This document shows positions 7,666-16,680 of a stretch of 64,000 nucleotides of DNA, piece by piece (within the stretch, counting starts at the first letter, position 1; the number at the start of each line of letters is the position of its first letter). Made by a program: the position numbers and the translations under genes. The stretch is taken from contig NZ_JAFIQW010000001.1 of assembly GCF_017355965.1 (NCBI RefSeq), positions 62,001 through 126,000 on the forward strand. Reading direction: 5' to 3'. The DNA is from Desertivibrio insolitus. GTDB taxonomy: Bacteria > Actinomycetota > Actinomycetes > Actinomycetales > Microbacteriaceae. The notes under the pieces were generated by a model that saw only the letters and a list, made by a program, of their open reading frames with translations, made no database searches and was not told the origin of the DNA.

Positions 7666-8970
7666 CTAGTCGGTGGACCGCGCCCCGACGGGCAGCGGAT
7701 CGGCGAGCCAGTCGCGCGCGGCGTCATCCGCGTGCCCCGGCGCCTCCCGCCACACTCTCACGACGGATGCCACGGCCACGACGAGGATCACGAGGTACAG
7801 GGCGTTGCGGATGCTGATCGCCCACAGCATCGCGGGCCAGAGCCCGAGCAGGTAGCCGTACAGCTCGGGGTAGACGACCTGCGTCAGCGCCCCGGTGAGC
7901 GCGACGAGCACCGCGGGCACGACGAACGGCCGCCCGCGTCCGCTCGCGCGCACGGCGAGCCCGAAGACGACCGGCACGATGAACCACGAGGCGAACTGCG
8001 GCGAGCCCACCTTGTTGAAGACGAGCATCGCCGCGACGAGCGCGAGCGAGAGCGAGGGCAGCAGGTCGGCCGGATGCGCGCCGCGCAGCGTCGCGAGCAG
8101 TCCGAGCATCAGCAGCGCGACGAGCACGAGCGCGATGAGCGGCGTCGTGAGGTCGGAGACCAGCGTGACGCCCTCGCCCGACACCTGCCACGTCAGCAGC
8201 TCGCGGTCGTAGTACACCGTGGTGCCGGCCTCGCCGCCGTGCGCGCGCCACAGCCAGAACGTCGCGATCGGCGCCTCGACCTGCAGGCCGCGGGAGGCCT
8301 GCTGAGTGAGGAAGCTCGCGACGTTCCAGCCGCTGCCGAGCACGAGGGCGACGACCACGACGAGCGCGCTGAACCCGCCGGCGGCCAGGACGAGCGGCAT
8401 CCGCTGGCGCGCCGCGACGACGACCGCGGCCACGAGGGCGGCGGGCCAGACCTTACTCCAGGCGCCCAGCGTGAGCAGCACCACAGCGACCCGGGGACGG
8501 GACGCGAGGAAGAGCATCCCGACGAGGGCGATCGGCACCGTGATCGCGTCGATCCGCCCCATCGCGATCGGCCCGAGCAGCACGAGGTAGACGGTCCAGA
8601 ACCACGCGGCGGCCACGTTCTGCCGGCGCCGCCCCCAGCCGGTCAGCACCGCGAACGCCGCGCAGTCGAGCAGCAGCACGAGGCTCAGCCAGGTGGCGCT
8701 GTACAGCTCTCCGCCGAAGAGGTGGGCGAGGAACATCGGCACGAGGGCGACGATCGGGTACACGAACGGCGCGTCGACCCCGACGAGATGGCCGCGGGCG
8801 AGCGCGTTCTCGACCCAGAAGCGGTAGACGCCCTCGACGTCCCCGAGGGGCTGCGCGTTCGAGGTGAGGTTCAGCCAACCGAGCCAGAGGTGCGCGAGCA
8901 CGAACGCGCTCCACAGCAGCACCGGGTTGCCGGCGACGCGCAGGATGCCGCGTCCACCCGCCTCCGCCAT
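7666..8970 (-). CDS. Polytopic membrane protein, GT87/DUF2029-like glycosyltransferase
   Basis: About 434 residues with ten or more membrane segments. Features fit the GT-C, polyprenyl-phosphate-mannose-dependent GT87 family (PimE-like): an early extracytoplasmic loop with acidic residues ([17 protein letters not shown]), internal KVWP after a helix, and [15 protein letters not shown] near the C-terminus. It probably transfers a hexose to a cell-envelope glycolipid on the outer face. ATG 8970 is preferred; a TTG at 9003 would add 11 residues that look non-coding. It is divergent from the ABC importer at 9039, with a 68-nt gap. Confidence 0.75.
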   Translation of the reverse strand: MAEAGGRGILRVAGNPVLLWSAFVLAHLWLGWLNLTSNAQPLGDVEGVYRFWVENALARGHLVGVDAPFVYPIVALVPMFLAHLFGGELYSATWLSLVLLLDCAAFAVLTGWGRRRQNVAAAWFWTVYLVLLGPIAMGRIDAITVPIALVGMLFLASRPRVAVVLLTLGAWSKVWPAALVAAVVVAARQRMPLVLAAGGFSALVVVVALVLGSGWNVASFLTQQASRGLQVEAPIATFWLWRAHGGEAGTTVYYDRELLTWQVSGEGVTLVSDLTTPLIALVLVALLMLGLLATLRGAHPADLLPSLSLALVAAMLVFNKVGSPQFASWFIVPVVFGLAVRASGRGRPFVVPAVLVALTGALTQVVYPELYGYLLGLWPAMLWAISIRNALYLVILVVAVASVVRVWREAPGHADDAARDWLADPLPVGARSTD

Positions 8971-9038
8971 GCCCGCCAGCGTAACGGCGGTAACAAAGCG
9001 CAACCGTCACACGCCCGAAACAGCGGCGACGCCAAGAT

Positions 9039-9902
9039 ATGGCCATGCACCGCACGTCGCTGAGATCCGCCGCCGCCCTCTCCGCCTCCGCCGTCGCGCT
9101 CCTCGCGCTCACCGCCTGCGCGCCCTCGAACGACACCTCCGCCGCGTCATCGTCGGGCGACGACAGCGGCACCGTCTCCCCCGGCGTGCTCACGATCGCG
9201 ACCGGCGAGCCCGCCTACTACCCGTGGGTGCTCGACGACGCCCCCGAGTCGGGCGAGGGCTTCGAGGCCGCCGTGGCCTACGCCGTGGCCGAGGAGCTCG
9301 GCTACTCGGAGGACGAGGTCGAGTGGGTGCGCACGACCTTCGACGCCGCGATCGCGCCGGGCCCGAAGGACTTCGACTTCAACCTGCAGCAGTTCTCGAT
9401 CACCGACGAGCGCCGCGAGTTCGTCGACTTCTCCTCGCCGTACTACACGACGACCCAGGCCGTCATCACGACCGAGGACTCGGCGGCCGCGGATGCCTCC
9501 TCGCTCGCCGACCTCAAGGACTTCCGCATCGGCGCCCAGACCGGCACCACGAGCTTCACCGCGATCGAGCAGATCATCCAGCCGAACGAGGCGCCCGCCG
9601 TCTACAACGACAACGACGCGGCCAAGCTCGCGCTGCAGTCCGGCGAGATCGACGCGCTCGTCGTCGACCTGCCCACCGCGTTCTACCTCACCGGCGTCGA
9701 GATCGACGGCGGCGTCATCCTCGGGCAGCTCCCGCCCGCCGAGGGCACCGAGGGCGACTCCTTCGGGCTCGTGCTCGCCAAGGACAGCCCCCTCACCGAG
9801 GACGTCACCGCCGCCGTCGACGCGCTCCGCGAGGACGGCACCCTCAACGCCCTCGCCGAGGAGTGGCTCGCCGAGGCGACGGAGACCCCGGTCCTGCAGT
9901 AG
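9039..9902 (+). CDS. Amino-acid ABC transporter, substrate-binding lipoprotein
   Basis: 287 residues. Signal peptide with lipobox LTAC (Cys27), then a periplasmic-binding-protein type II (SBP_bac_3) domain. Family landmarks are GEGFEAAVAYAVAEELGY, DFNLQQFSITDERREFVDFSSPYY, RIGAQTGTTSF and FGLVLAKDSPLTEDV. These proteins bind polar amino acids at the membrane surface and deliver them to the permease. It is the first gene of a three-gene operon; its stop overlaps the GTG of the permease gene by one base. Confidence 0.92.
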   Translation: MAMHRTSLRSAAALSASAVALLALTACAPSNDTSAASSSGDDSGTVSPGVLTIATGEPAYYPWVLDDAPESGEGFEAAVAYAVAEELGYSEDEVEWVRTTFDAAIAPGPKDFDFNLQQFSITDERREFVDFSSPYYTTTQAVITTEDSAAADASSLADLKDFRIGAQTGTTSFTAIEQIIQPNEAPAVYNDNDAAKLALQSGEIDALVVDLPTAFYLTGVEIDGGVILGQLPPAEGTEGDSFGLVLAKDSPLTEDVTAAVDALREDGTLNALAEEWLAEATETPVLQ

Positions 9903-10789
9903 TGACCGCTCCATCCCAGGCCGGCGCTACGGTCGCGCCCGAGGCGTGGGCGCCGAGCGCCCTCGAACTCGAGCGCCGCACCTTCCGGCGCCAGCAGGCC
10001 ACGCGCAGCGTCCTCGTGGCGGCGGCGAGCACGATCGTGCTCGCCGCCGTCGCGGTCGTCGTGCTCGTCAACACCCCCGGATGGCCGCGCGTGCAGGCAT
10101 CCTTCTTCGACCTGGGCACGGCGGCCGACGCATTCCCGCGCGTGATCGAGGGCCTGTGGCTCAACCTGCGGGTGCTCGTCGTCGCCGCGATCTCCGTGCT
10201 CGTCGTCGGGATCGTGCTCGCGGCCCTGCGCACGCTGCGCTCGCCGGTGTTCTTCCCCCTGCGCGCCCTCGCGGCGCTCTACACCGACCTGTTCCGCGGG
10301 GTTCCGCTCATCATCGTGCTGTTCCTCGTCGGCTTCGGCGTGCCGGGGCTCGACCTCGGCATCCCGCGGATGCCGCCGGAGTTCTGGGGCACGATCGCGA
10401 TCGTGCTCGTGTACTCCGCCTACGTGTCGGAGGTGTTCCGCGCGGGCCTCGACGCCGTGCATCCGTCGCAGCGCCTCGCCGCCCGCTCGCTCGGCCTCAG
10501 CCAGGCGAAGACGCTGCGGCTCGTGCTGCTGCCGCAGGCCGTGCGCAAGGTCACGCCCGCGCTCATGAACGACTTCGTCGCGATGCAGAAGGACGTCGGA
10601 CTCGTGTCGGTGCTCGGCGCGGTCGACGCGGTGCGCGCGGCGCAGATCGAGACGGCATCCGCGTTCAACTTCACGCCTTACGTGCTCGCGGGGGTGCTGT
10701 TCGTGCTGCTCGCGCTGCCGATGATCCGGCTCACCGACTGGTACACCGCCCGCATGCGCGAGCGCGAGCAGGCGGGGTCGATCGTATGA
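9902..10789 (+). CDS. Amino-acid ABC transporter permease
   Basis: 295 residues from the GTG that overlaps the lipoprotein stop by one base. Membrane segments start at about residue 35. The HisM/GlnP-type permease core contains YTDLFRGVPLIIVLF and the EAA loop (SQRLAARSLGLSQAKTLRLVLLPQA begins it), which contacts the ATPase. The extra N-terminal cytoplasmic stretch of about 30 residues is common in actinobacterial members. It works with 9039-9902 and 10786-11574. Confidence 0.92.
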   Translation: MTAPSQAGATVAPEAWAPSALELERRTFRRQQATRSVLVAAASTIVLAAVAVVVLVNTPGWPRVQASFFDLGTAADAFPRVIEGLWLNLRVLVVAAISVLVVGIVLAALRTLRSPVFFPLRALAALYTDLFRGVPLIIVLFLVGFGVPGLDLGIPRMPPEFWGTIAIVLVYSAYVSEVFRAGLDAVHPSQRLAARSLGLSQAKTLRLVLLPQAVRKVTPALMNDFVAMQKDVGLVSVLGAVDAVRAAQIETASAFNFTPYVLAGVLFVLLALPMIRLTDWYTARMREREQAGSIV

Positions 10790-11574
10790 GGCTCTTCCGC
10801 AAGCCCGCTCCCCCGGTGTTCGACCACCCCGCGGGAGCACCCGTCGTGCGCCTCGAGGGCGTGCGCAAGTCGTTCGGCGAGCGGAAGGTGCTGCGCGGCA
10901 TCGACCTCGAGGTCGGCGAGCACGAGGTCGTCGCGCTCATCGGCGCGAGCGGCTCCGGCAAGTCGACGCTGCTGCGCACGATCAACCTGCTCGAGCGCAT
11001 CGACGACGGGCGCATCCTGCTGCGCGGCACCGACATCAGCGACCCGCGCATCGACGCGGATGCCGTGCGTGCCCGCATCGGCGTCGTGTTCCAGGCGTTC
11101 AACCTGTTCCCGCACCTCAGCGTGCTCGACAACGTGACGCTCGCGAGCCGCTCCGTGCTCGGCGTCGACCGGGCCGCCGCCGAGCAGCGCGGGCTCGCGC
11201 TGCTCGAGCGCGTGGGGCTCGGCGGTCACGCGCGTGCGTTCCCCGACCGGCTCTCCGGCGGCCAGCAGCAGCGCGCCGCGATCGCGCGCGCAATCGCGAC
11301 GAACCCCGAGCTGCTGCTGCTCGACGAGGTCACGAGCGCCCTCGACCCGGAGCTCGTCGGCGAGGTGCTCGAGCTCGTCAAGGAGCTCTCCGCGGACGGC
11401 GTCACGATCGTCATGGCGACACACGAGATGGCGTTCGCCCGCGACGTCGCCGACCGGGTGGTGTTCCTCGACCAGGGTCGCATCCTCGAGCAGGGACCGC
11501 CCGAGCGCCTCTTCGGCGACCCCGAGCAGGAGCGCACCCGCGAGTTCCTCTCGCGCTTCCGCGGCGGTCTCTAG
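10786..11574 (+). CDS. Amino-acid ABC transporter ATP-binding protein
   Basis: 262 residues from the ATG overlapping the permease stop (ATGA). Walker A is GASGSGKST, the Q-loop VFQAFNLFPHLSVLDN, the signature LSGGQQQR, Walker B LLLLDEVTSALDPE and the H-loop MATHEMAFA. The GlnQ/HisP-like spacing and the Q-loop context NLFPH mark the polar amino-acid uptake branch. It energises import of the ligand bound by 9039-9902. A short N-terminal extension of about 20 residues precedes the ABC domain. Confidence 0.93.
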   Translation: MRLFRKPAPPVFDHPAGAPVVRLEGVRKSFGERKVLRGIDLEVGEHEVVALIGASGSGKSTLLRTINLLERIDDGRILLRGTDISDPRIDADAVRARIGVVFQAFNLFPHLSVLDNVTLASRSVLGVDRAAAEQRGLALLERVGLGGHARAFPDRLSGGQQQRAAIARAIATNPELLLLDEVTSALDPELVGEVLELVKELSADGVTIVMATHEMAFARDVADRVVFLDQGRILEQGPPERLFGDPEQERTREFLSRFRGGL

Positions 11575-11586
11575 CGCCCGCCGGCC

Positions 11587-11643
11587 GTCCCGCGCCGGTC
11601 GAGTAGCGGCGCACTGGTCCCGCGCCGGTCGAATCGCGGCGCA
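11587..11643. repeat. Two tandem 27-bp repeats, 30-bp period
   Basis: The units 11587-11613 and 11617-11643 both begin with GTCCCGCGCCGGTCGA and end with CGGCGCA, differing at only a few positions. They sit right after the ABC operon, in the 189-nt gap before the convergent nnrD gene. A related fragment (CTCGCGCCGGTCGA) occurs at about 30279-30292. Confidence 0.65.
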
Positions 11644-11763
11644 GCCGCGTGTCGAGACCCTCGCGCCGCCGCCGGCCGCCACCCGAGAAGCGGAACTTTC
11701 CCTCCGACAAGCCGACCCACCACGGCGTGTCGTCCGGGACCTCCGCACCCGTGCACCGCGGCG

Positions 11764-12582
11764 CTACCCCCGCAGCAGCTCCGCGATCACCCCGGGCACC
11801 GCCGCCGCGAGGTCGAGCACCGTGAGCGGCCCACCCCCGCTCGCACGCTCGCCCGCGAGCGAATGCAGCACGGAGGCCGCCGCCGCGAGGTGCGCGAGCC
11901 CGCCGGGGTCTGTCGCGCGCTGCGCGTTCGTGGCGACGAGCGCCCCGAGGATGCCCGCGAGCGCGTCCCCGGTGCCCGCGGTCGCGAGCCAACCGACGTG
12001 GCTCTCGCAGACGAGCCGGGTGCCGTCGGGCGACGCGACGTGCGTCCGCGCCCCCTTGAGCAGCACGGTGACCCCGAGGGAGTCGGCCGCGCGGGCCGCG
12101 CTGCCCGCGGCATCCGCCTCGACGTCCGCCGGGTCCTGACCGGTGAGCCGGGCGAGCTCGCGGTAGTGCGGGGTGATGACGACGGGCGCCACGGCGCCGT
12201 CGAGGAGGTCGAGGCTGCCCGAGTCGGCGACGACGGGGAGCTCGCCGGCGAAGGCATCCGTCATGTACTTCGTCGACGGCTCGTCGCGGGTTTCGGGGTC
12301 GACGCCGGAGCCGAGCAGCCACGCCTGCACCCGCCCGGGGGCGGTGACGATCTCGGGGCGGCGGTGCAGCACGAAGTCGGCGGCCCGCCCCGGGCCGAGG
12401 TAGCGGAGCATGCCGACGCCCGTGCGCAGCGCCGCCTCGACGCCGAGCACGGCGGCGCCCGGGTACATCGCCGAGCCGGTCACGACGCCGAGCACCCCGC
12501 GCCGGTACTTGTCGTCGGAGGCGCGGGGCACGACGATCCACGCGGCGACGTGCGAGCGGTCGAACGGGGTGAAGTCGTCCAC
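11764..12582 (-). CDS. nnrD: ADP-dependent (S)-NAD(P)H-hydrate dehydratase
   Basis: 272 residues of ribokinase-like fold (YjeF C-terminal, Carb_kinase). It repairs hydrated NAD(P)H with ADP as phosphate donor. The sequence shows the glycine-rich start GVLGVVTGSAMYPGAAVLG, the ADP-binding TPHYRELARL, LLKGARTHV, and the family motif GTGDALAGILGAL with the catalytic aspartate. The N-terminal epimerase domain (NnrE) found in many fused homologues is absent here. The GTG at 12582 is chosen because the longer frame upstream has no family sequence. It is convergent with the ABC operon. Confidence 0.9.
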   Translation of the reverse strand: MDDFTPFDRSHVAAWIVVPRASDDKYRRGVLGVVTGSAMYPGAAVLGVEAALRTGVGMLRYLGPGRAADFVLHRRPEIVTAPGRVQAWLLGSGVDPETRDEPSTKYMTDAFAGELPVVADSGSLDLLDGAVAPVVITPHYRELARLTGQDPADVEADAAGSAARAADSLGVTVLLKGARTHVASPDGTRLVCESHVGWLATAGTGDALAGILGALVATNAQRATDPGGLAHLAAAASVLHSLAGERASGGGPLTVLDLAAAVPGVIAELLRG

Positions 12583-12623
12583 GTTCCCGAGACTAGTTCG
12601 CCCCGTTCTCCCGCCGTCCGGAC

Positions 12624-13112
12624 TCAGCCGCGGCGCACGTCGTCCGCGAAGCTCGCGGCGCGCAGCCGCAGCGCCGCCATCCGCTCCCGACGCGCCGCCT
12701 CGACGTCGAAGCCGAGATAGGCGACGGGCGGGAGCTTCCGCACGTTCGCCGAGCACTCGAAGCCGCTGCAGACGAGCGTGCCGACGGTGTTGCCGTTGCG
12801 GCCCGCCGCGCCCGCCCGCTTGGCCGCGTAGAAGACGACGTCGTTCGGCAGCGTGATGTCCTGACACCACGAGCACTGGGCACGGGTGCGCGGCTTCACC
12901 TCGGCCTGCCGCAGCAGGATGCCGACGGGTTCGCCGTCGACGGGCACGACCGCGTAAGCGCGGCGGGCGCGCTTCGGGTCGACCCAGCCGAGGTAGTCGA
13001 GCTGCTCCCAGTCGAGGGCGTCGAAGTCGGAGGGCAGGGTGAGGTCGCTGAGTTCCTTGCGCGAGGCGTTGACGAAGCTCGCGCGGATGAGCTGATCGGT
13101 CAGGGGAAGCAT
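12624..13112 (-). CDS. FBP-domain protein with treble-clef zinc finger
   Basis: 162 residues beginning MLPLTDQLIRASFVNASRKE. The pattern matches the family whose C-terminal half is a four-cysteine treble-clef finger similar to that of FusB-type elongation-factor-G-binding proteins: CSWCQD in the middle and CSGFEC later, with FYAAKRAG between. A role at the ribosome is plausible by family, not shown here. A longer ATG at 13184 would add 24 residues of basic, non-family sequence and is rejected. It lies 41 nt upstream of nnrD on the same strand. Confidence 0.8.
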   Translation of the reverse strand: MLPLTDQLIRASFVNASRKELSDLTLPSDFDALDWEQLDYLGWVDPKRARRAYAVVPVDGEPVGILLRQAEVKPRTRAQCSWCQDITLPNDVVFYAAKRAGAAGRNGNTVGTLVCSGFECSANVRKLPPVAYLGFDVEAARRERMAALRLRAASFADDVRRG

Positions 13113-13381
13113 GAGGTGTCGATTCCGTGAGGGCGCGCGGAAGCGCGCGGATGAGTCGTTCGTCCAGGGGCCGGCCGAAGGCACGGCGAACCGCCGCCGC
13201 CGGCGACGAGAGCGCGCGGCGACGGGAGAGGCGACTACCTGATGCCGGCGGACGAGCCGCCGACGACCTCCTCACGCCCGACGGGCGCCGAGGACGAACG
13301 GGGAACGATCACCGCGACAGGCTACTCCCCCACCGCCCTCGCACCGGAGGAGCGTCCACCTCGCCCCGCTACGGTGGCACC

Positions 13382-13999
13382 GTGACGCTGCGCATCCCCG
13401 ACCGTGTCGTGCTGTTCGACTTCGGGGAGGTGATCTCGCTCGAACCCTCCGCCGAGACGCGGGCCGCCCTCGTCCGCCTCGCCGGCGTTCCGGCCGAGCC
13501 GTTCTGGGCCGCCTACTGGGCGCTCCGCGACGACCTCGACCGCGGGGTGCTCTCGACGACCGAGTACTGGACCGCGATCGCCGAGCGCACCGGGGCCGAC
13601 TGGCCGGCCGCCCGGCTCCAGGAGCTCTACGTCGCCGACTTCACGAGCTGGATCGCCGTCAACCCGCAGGTGCTCGAACTCATCGACGAACTCTCGCGCG
13701 GCGGCACTCGGCTGGCGCTGCTCTCGAACGCGGGCTTCGACTACGGCGACCACTTCCGCTTCTCCCCGCTCGGCCGCTACTTCGAGCGCATCTTCGTCAG
13801 CGCCGAGATGGGGCGGCTGAAGCCCGAGGCCGACATCTACGAGGCCGTCGTCGCCGATCTCGGAATGGATGCCGCGCAGGTGGTGTTCATCGACAACCGT
13901 GAGGTCAACATCGACGGCGCCCGCGCCGTCGGCATGACCGGACACGTGTTCCGCGGAGCCGACGAGCTCCGCGCCTTCCTCGAGGAGCTCTCTTCATGA
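13382..13999 (+). CDS. HAD-superfamily hydrolase (HAD-IA, YihX-like)
   Basis: 205 residues from the GTG at 13382. HAD motif I is VLFDFGEVI (nucleophile aspartate), motif II LALLSNAGF, motif III lysine in MGRLKPEADIY, and motif IV VVFIDNREVN. The second aspartate of the usual DxD is Gly, as in YihX/epoxide-hydrolase-N-terminal-like phosphatases with DxG. It probably dephosphorylates a small sugar phosphate or nucleotide. It overlaps the flavin oxidoreductase gene by ATGA, so they are coupled. Confidence 0.88.
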   Translation: MTLRIPDRVVLFDFGEVISLEPSAETRAALVRLAGVPAEPFWAAYWALRDDLDRGVLSTTEYWTAIAERTGADWPAARLQELYVADFTSWIAVNPQVLELIDELSRGGTRLALLSNAGFDYGDHFRFSPLGRYFERIFVSAEMGRLKPEADIYEAVVADLGMDAAQVVFIDNREVNIDGARAVGMTGHVFRGADELRAFLEELSS

Positions 14000-15072
14000 C
14001 CGGACTGTTCGACGAACTGACCCTGCGCGGCACGACCTTCCGCAACCGCCTGTGGATCGCCCCGATGTGCCAGTACTCCGTGGAGCGCCAGGACGGCGTG
14101 CCGACGCCGTGGCACCACGTGCACCTCGGCGGGCTCGCCCGCGGGGGCTCGGGACTCGTGATCGCGGAGGCCACCGCGGTCGTGCCCGAGGGGCGCATCA
14201 CCCCGCAGGACACCGGCATCTGGACGGACCAGCAGCGCGACGCGTGGAAGCCGATCGTCGACACGATCCACACCATGGGTGCCGCCGCCGGCATCCAGCT
14301 CGCCCACGCCGGCCGCAAGGCGTCGACGTACCGTCCGTGGTCGCCGCACCGGGGCACGGTGCCCGCTGAGGAGGGCGGCTGGACCCCGGTCGCGCCGAGC
14401 GCGGTCGCCTTCACCGGCTACGCCGAGCCGAGGGCGCTTGATGCCGCGGAGCTGCCCGCCGTCGTCGAGGCGTTCGTCGCCGCGGCGCGCCGCAGCCTCG
14501 AGGCGGGCTTCGACGTGCTCGAGATCCACGCCGCCCACGGCTACCTGCTGCACCAGTTCCTCTCGCCGCTGTCGAATCACCGCGAGGACGCCTACGGGGG
14601 CTCGCTCGAGAACCGGGCCCGGCTGCTGCTCGAGATCACCCGCGCGGTGCGGGCGGAGATCGGCCAGGAGCATCCGCTGTTCGTGCGGTTCTCGGCGACG
14701 GACTGGGCCGAGGACGGCTGGAGCGTCGAGGACACCGCGACCGTGTCGCAGTGGGTGACGGATGCCGGCGCGGACTTCATCGACGTGTCGAGCGGCGGCC
14801 TCGTGGCGGGCGTGCGCATCCCCACCGGCCCCGGCTACCAGGTCGAGTTCGCGACCCGCGTGCGTGAGCTCGGGGGCGTGCAGACCTCGGCCGTCGGCCT
14901 CATCACCGAGGCGCAGCAGGCGGACGAGATCGTGCGGTCCGGCCGGGCGGACGCCGTGATGGTCGCCCGCGAGGCGCTGCGCGACCCGCACGTGGCGCTG
15001 CGCTGGGCGCACGAGCTCGGTGTCGACGTGGGCTACGTGCCGCGCCAGTACGAGCGCGCCATGTGGGTCTGA
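13996..15072 (+). CDS. NADH:flavin oxidoreductase, Old Yellow Enzyme family (YqjM-like)
   Basis: 358-residue TIM barrel binding FMN. It carries the YqjM-class cysteine motif APMCQYS near residue 25, the substrate-binding QLAHAGRKAS, the FMN-contacting EIHAAHGYLLHQFLSPLSN and a C-terminal arginine-containing segment (GRADAVMVAREALRDP). Such enzymes reduce activated alkenes with NAD(P)H and often act on electrophilic stress compounds. It is the second gene of a pair with the HAD phosphatase. The physiological substrate is unknown. Confidence 0.92.
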   Translation: MTGLFDELTLRGTTFRNRLWIAPMCQYSVERQDGVPTPWHHVHLGGLARGGSGLVIAEATAVVPEGRITPQDTGIWTDQQRDAWKPIVDTIHTMGAAAGIQLAHAGRKASTYRPWSPHRGTVPAEEGGWTPVAPSAVAFTGYAEPRALDAAELPAVVEAFVAAARRSLEAGFDVLEIHAAHGYLLHQFLSPLSNHREDAYGGSLENRARLLLEITRAVRAEIGQEHPLFVRFSATDWAEDGWSVEDTATVSQWVTDAGADFIDVSSGGLVAGVRIPTGPGYQVEFATRVRELGGVQTSAVGLITEAQQADEIVRSGRADAVMVAREALRDPHVALRWAHELGVDVGYVPRQYERAMWV

Positions 15073-15095
15073 CCGGGCTCCACCCGCCCGCCTGG

Positions 15096-15176
15096 ACCGG
15101 CAGGGATCATGAGCCGCGCGGGCGGCACGCCGCCCCGCTCCGGCGCGTCGCGCCGTCGCTCATGATCCCCGCCGGT
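15096..15176. repeat. Cloverleaf-like inverted repeat between convergent genes
   Basis: Outer arms 15096-15114 and 15158-15176 match at 18 of 19 positions. Inside lie two further perfect hairpins, 15120-15125 with 15130-15135 and 15142-15146 with 15150-15154, so the element folds as a three-arm junction. It fills the 109-nt gap between the convergent flavin oxidoreductase and CNNM genes. It may serve as a bidirectional terminator, but the long arms also recall a miniature palindromic element. Confidence 0.8.
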
Positions 15177-15181
15177 TCCTG

Positions 15182-16489
15182 CTAGTCCGCGTCGGGCGCC
15201 GACACGTCGGCCTCGCGCGGCTCGAAGCGCACGCGCTCCACGCGGTAGCCGTCCATGGCCGCGACGATCAGCACGCCGCCGTCCACCTCGACCCGGTCGC
15301 CCGTCGTCGGGATGCGCTCGAGCGTCGTCTGGATGAACCCCGCGACGGTCTCGTAGTCGCCGTCGGGCAGCGGCACTCCCCCGTGGTCGGCGAAGTCCTC
15401 GAGCACCGTGGCGCCGTCGATTTCGAGGGGCCCGCCGCTCGCGGCATCCGTCTGCTCGTCGTCGTCGTACTCGTCGCGGATCTGGCCGACGACGTCCTCG
15501 ACGAGGTCCTCGAGCGTGGCGATGCCGGCGGTGCCGCCGTACTCGTCGATGACGACCGCGAGCTGGGCGCCGATGCGCCGCATCTCGCCGAGCGTCGACA
15601 GGATCGAGCGGGTGTCGGGCAGCACGAGCACCTCGCGGGTGACCGCGCGCAGCGGCGCACCCGTGTTCTCGGGCGCGTGCAGCAGCAGGTCGCGCAGGTG
15701 CACGAACCCGACGACGTCGTCGGCGGACGCGCCGATGACGGGGTACCGGGTGTGGCCCTGCTCGAGCGCCTTGCGCGTCGCCTCGCCGACGGTGAGGTCC
15801 GCCTCGAGGAAGGCGACCTCGTGCCGCGGACGCATCGACTCGCGGAGCGTGCGCTCGCGGGCGTCGAAGACGTCGGAGAGGATGCTCTTCGCCTCGGCGT
15901 CGAGCTCGTCGTGCTCGACCACGAGGTCGCGCAGCTCCTCCTCGCTCATCGACTCGCTGCGGGCGTGCGGGTCGCCGCCGAGGAGCCGGACGAGCGCGTT
16001 CGTGCTGACCGACAGCAGCCAAATCACGGGCCGCATGAGCGTCGCGAACCTGTCGAGCGGCGGGGCGACGGCGAGCGAGAAGCCCTCCGCGCGCTGCAGC
16101 GCGAGCCGCTTGGGCACGAGCTCGCCGAGCACGAGCGAGAGGTAGCTGATGAGCAGCGTCATCACGATGAGCGCCGCCGTGCCCGCGGCCGTCTCCGAGA
16201 GCCCCAGCCGCTGCAGGTAGGGCGCGACGTCGGGGGCGATCGTCGACGCACCGTACGCGGCGGAGAAGAAGCCGGCGAAGGTGACGCCGATCTGCACGGC
16301 GGAGAGGAAGCGGTTCGGGTCACGGCCGAGCGCCGCGACCTTGGCACCGCGTGAGCCGCGTCGTTCGAGGGCGTTCAGCTGCGACTCGCGCAGCGACACG
16401 AGCGCGATCTCCGTGGCGGCGAAGACTCCGCCGACGAGCACGAAGACGACGACGAGGGCGATGTTGAGCCAGGTCTCCTGATCGATCAC
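15182..16489 (-). CDS. CNNM/CorC-type membrane protein (hemolysin-C family), first of three
   Basis: 435 residues. The DUF21/CNNM transmembrane domain (about 1-195) contains ATEIALVSLRESQLNALE and VLGELVPKRLALQR. A pair of CBS domains (about 210-340) follows, including TRYPVIGASADDVVGFVH and [20 protein letters not shown], then a C-terminal CorC_HlyC domain (about 345-425). These proteins are linked to magnesium or cobalt homeostasis and efflux. GTG 16489 is chosen because GGAGG lies 5 nt upstream. The two paralogues follow at 16681 and 17715 on the same strand. Confidence 0.88.
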   Translation of the reverse strand: MIDQETWLNIALVVVFVLVGGVFAATEIALVSLRESQLNALERRGSRGAKVAALGRDPNRFLSAVQIGVTFAGFFSAAYGASTIAPDVAPYLQRLGLSETAAGTAALIVMTLLISYLSLVLGELVPKRLALQRAEGFSLAVAPPLDRFATLMRPVIWLLSVSTNALVRLLGGDPHARSESMSEEELRDLVVEHDELDAEAKSILSDVFDARERTLRESMRPRHEVAFLEADLTVGEATRKALEQGHTRYPVIGASADDVVGFVHLRDLLLHAPENTGAPLRAVTREVLVLPDTRSILSTLGEMRRIGAQLAVVIDEYGGTAGIATLEDLVEDVVGQIRDEYDDDEQTDAASGGPLEIDGATVLEDFADHGGVPLPDGDYETVAGFIQTTLERIPTTGDRVEVDGGVLIVAAMDGYRVERVRFEPREADVSAPDAD

Positions 16490-16571
16490 CGTGCCCTCCA
16501 GGAGACGAGGCGGGGGCACGGCGAGGGTCTATGACAGTCGTCCATGCCCATCATTCTTCCGGGACGACGCT

Positions 16572-16676
16572 GAGCGGATGCCGCCAGTGCGGCACTCACG
16601 CGCCCGCTTCCTGTGCACGGCGCGGCGGACGCCGTCAGTGCGACGCCCAGGAGGCGCGCACCGACGGCATCCGCTC
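16572..16676. repeat. Long imperfect inverted repeat with CGGATGCC arms
   Basis: Arms 16572-16590 and 16658-16676 match at 17 of 19 positions, each carrying GAGCGGATGCC or its complement, with a 67-nt GC-rich loop. It lies in the 191-nt gap between two CNNM genes transcribed leftward. It could end transcription of the 17.7-19 kb pair. Outside these arms the gap shows nothing recognisable. Confidence 0.6.
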
Positions 16677-16680
16677 CCGG

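Noticed and set aside
8864-9901. Long N-terminal extension of the amino-acid permease frame
   Set aside because: It overlaps the substrate-binding lipoprotein gene out of frame; the GTG at 9902 gives a normal permease.
15096-15176. tRNA-like gene from the cloverleaf fold
   Set aside because: No anticodon arm geometry, no T-loop GTTCRA box, and the length and arms do not match a tRNA.
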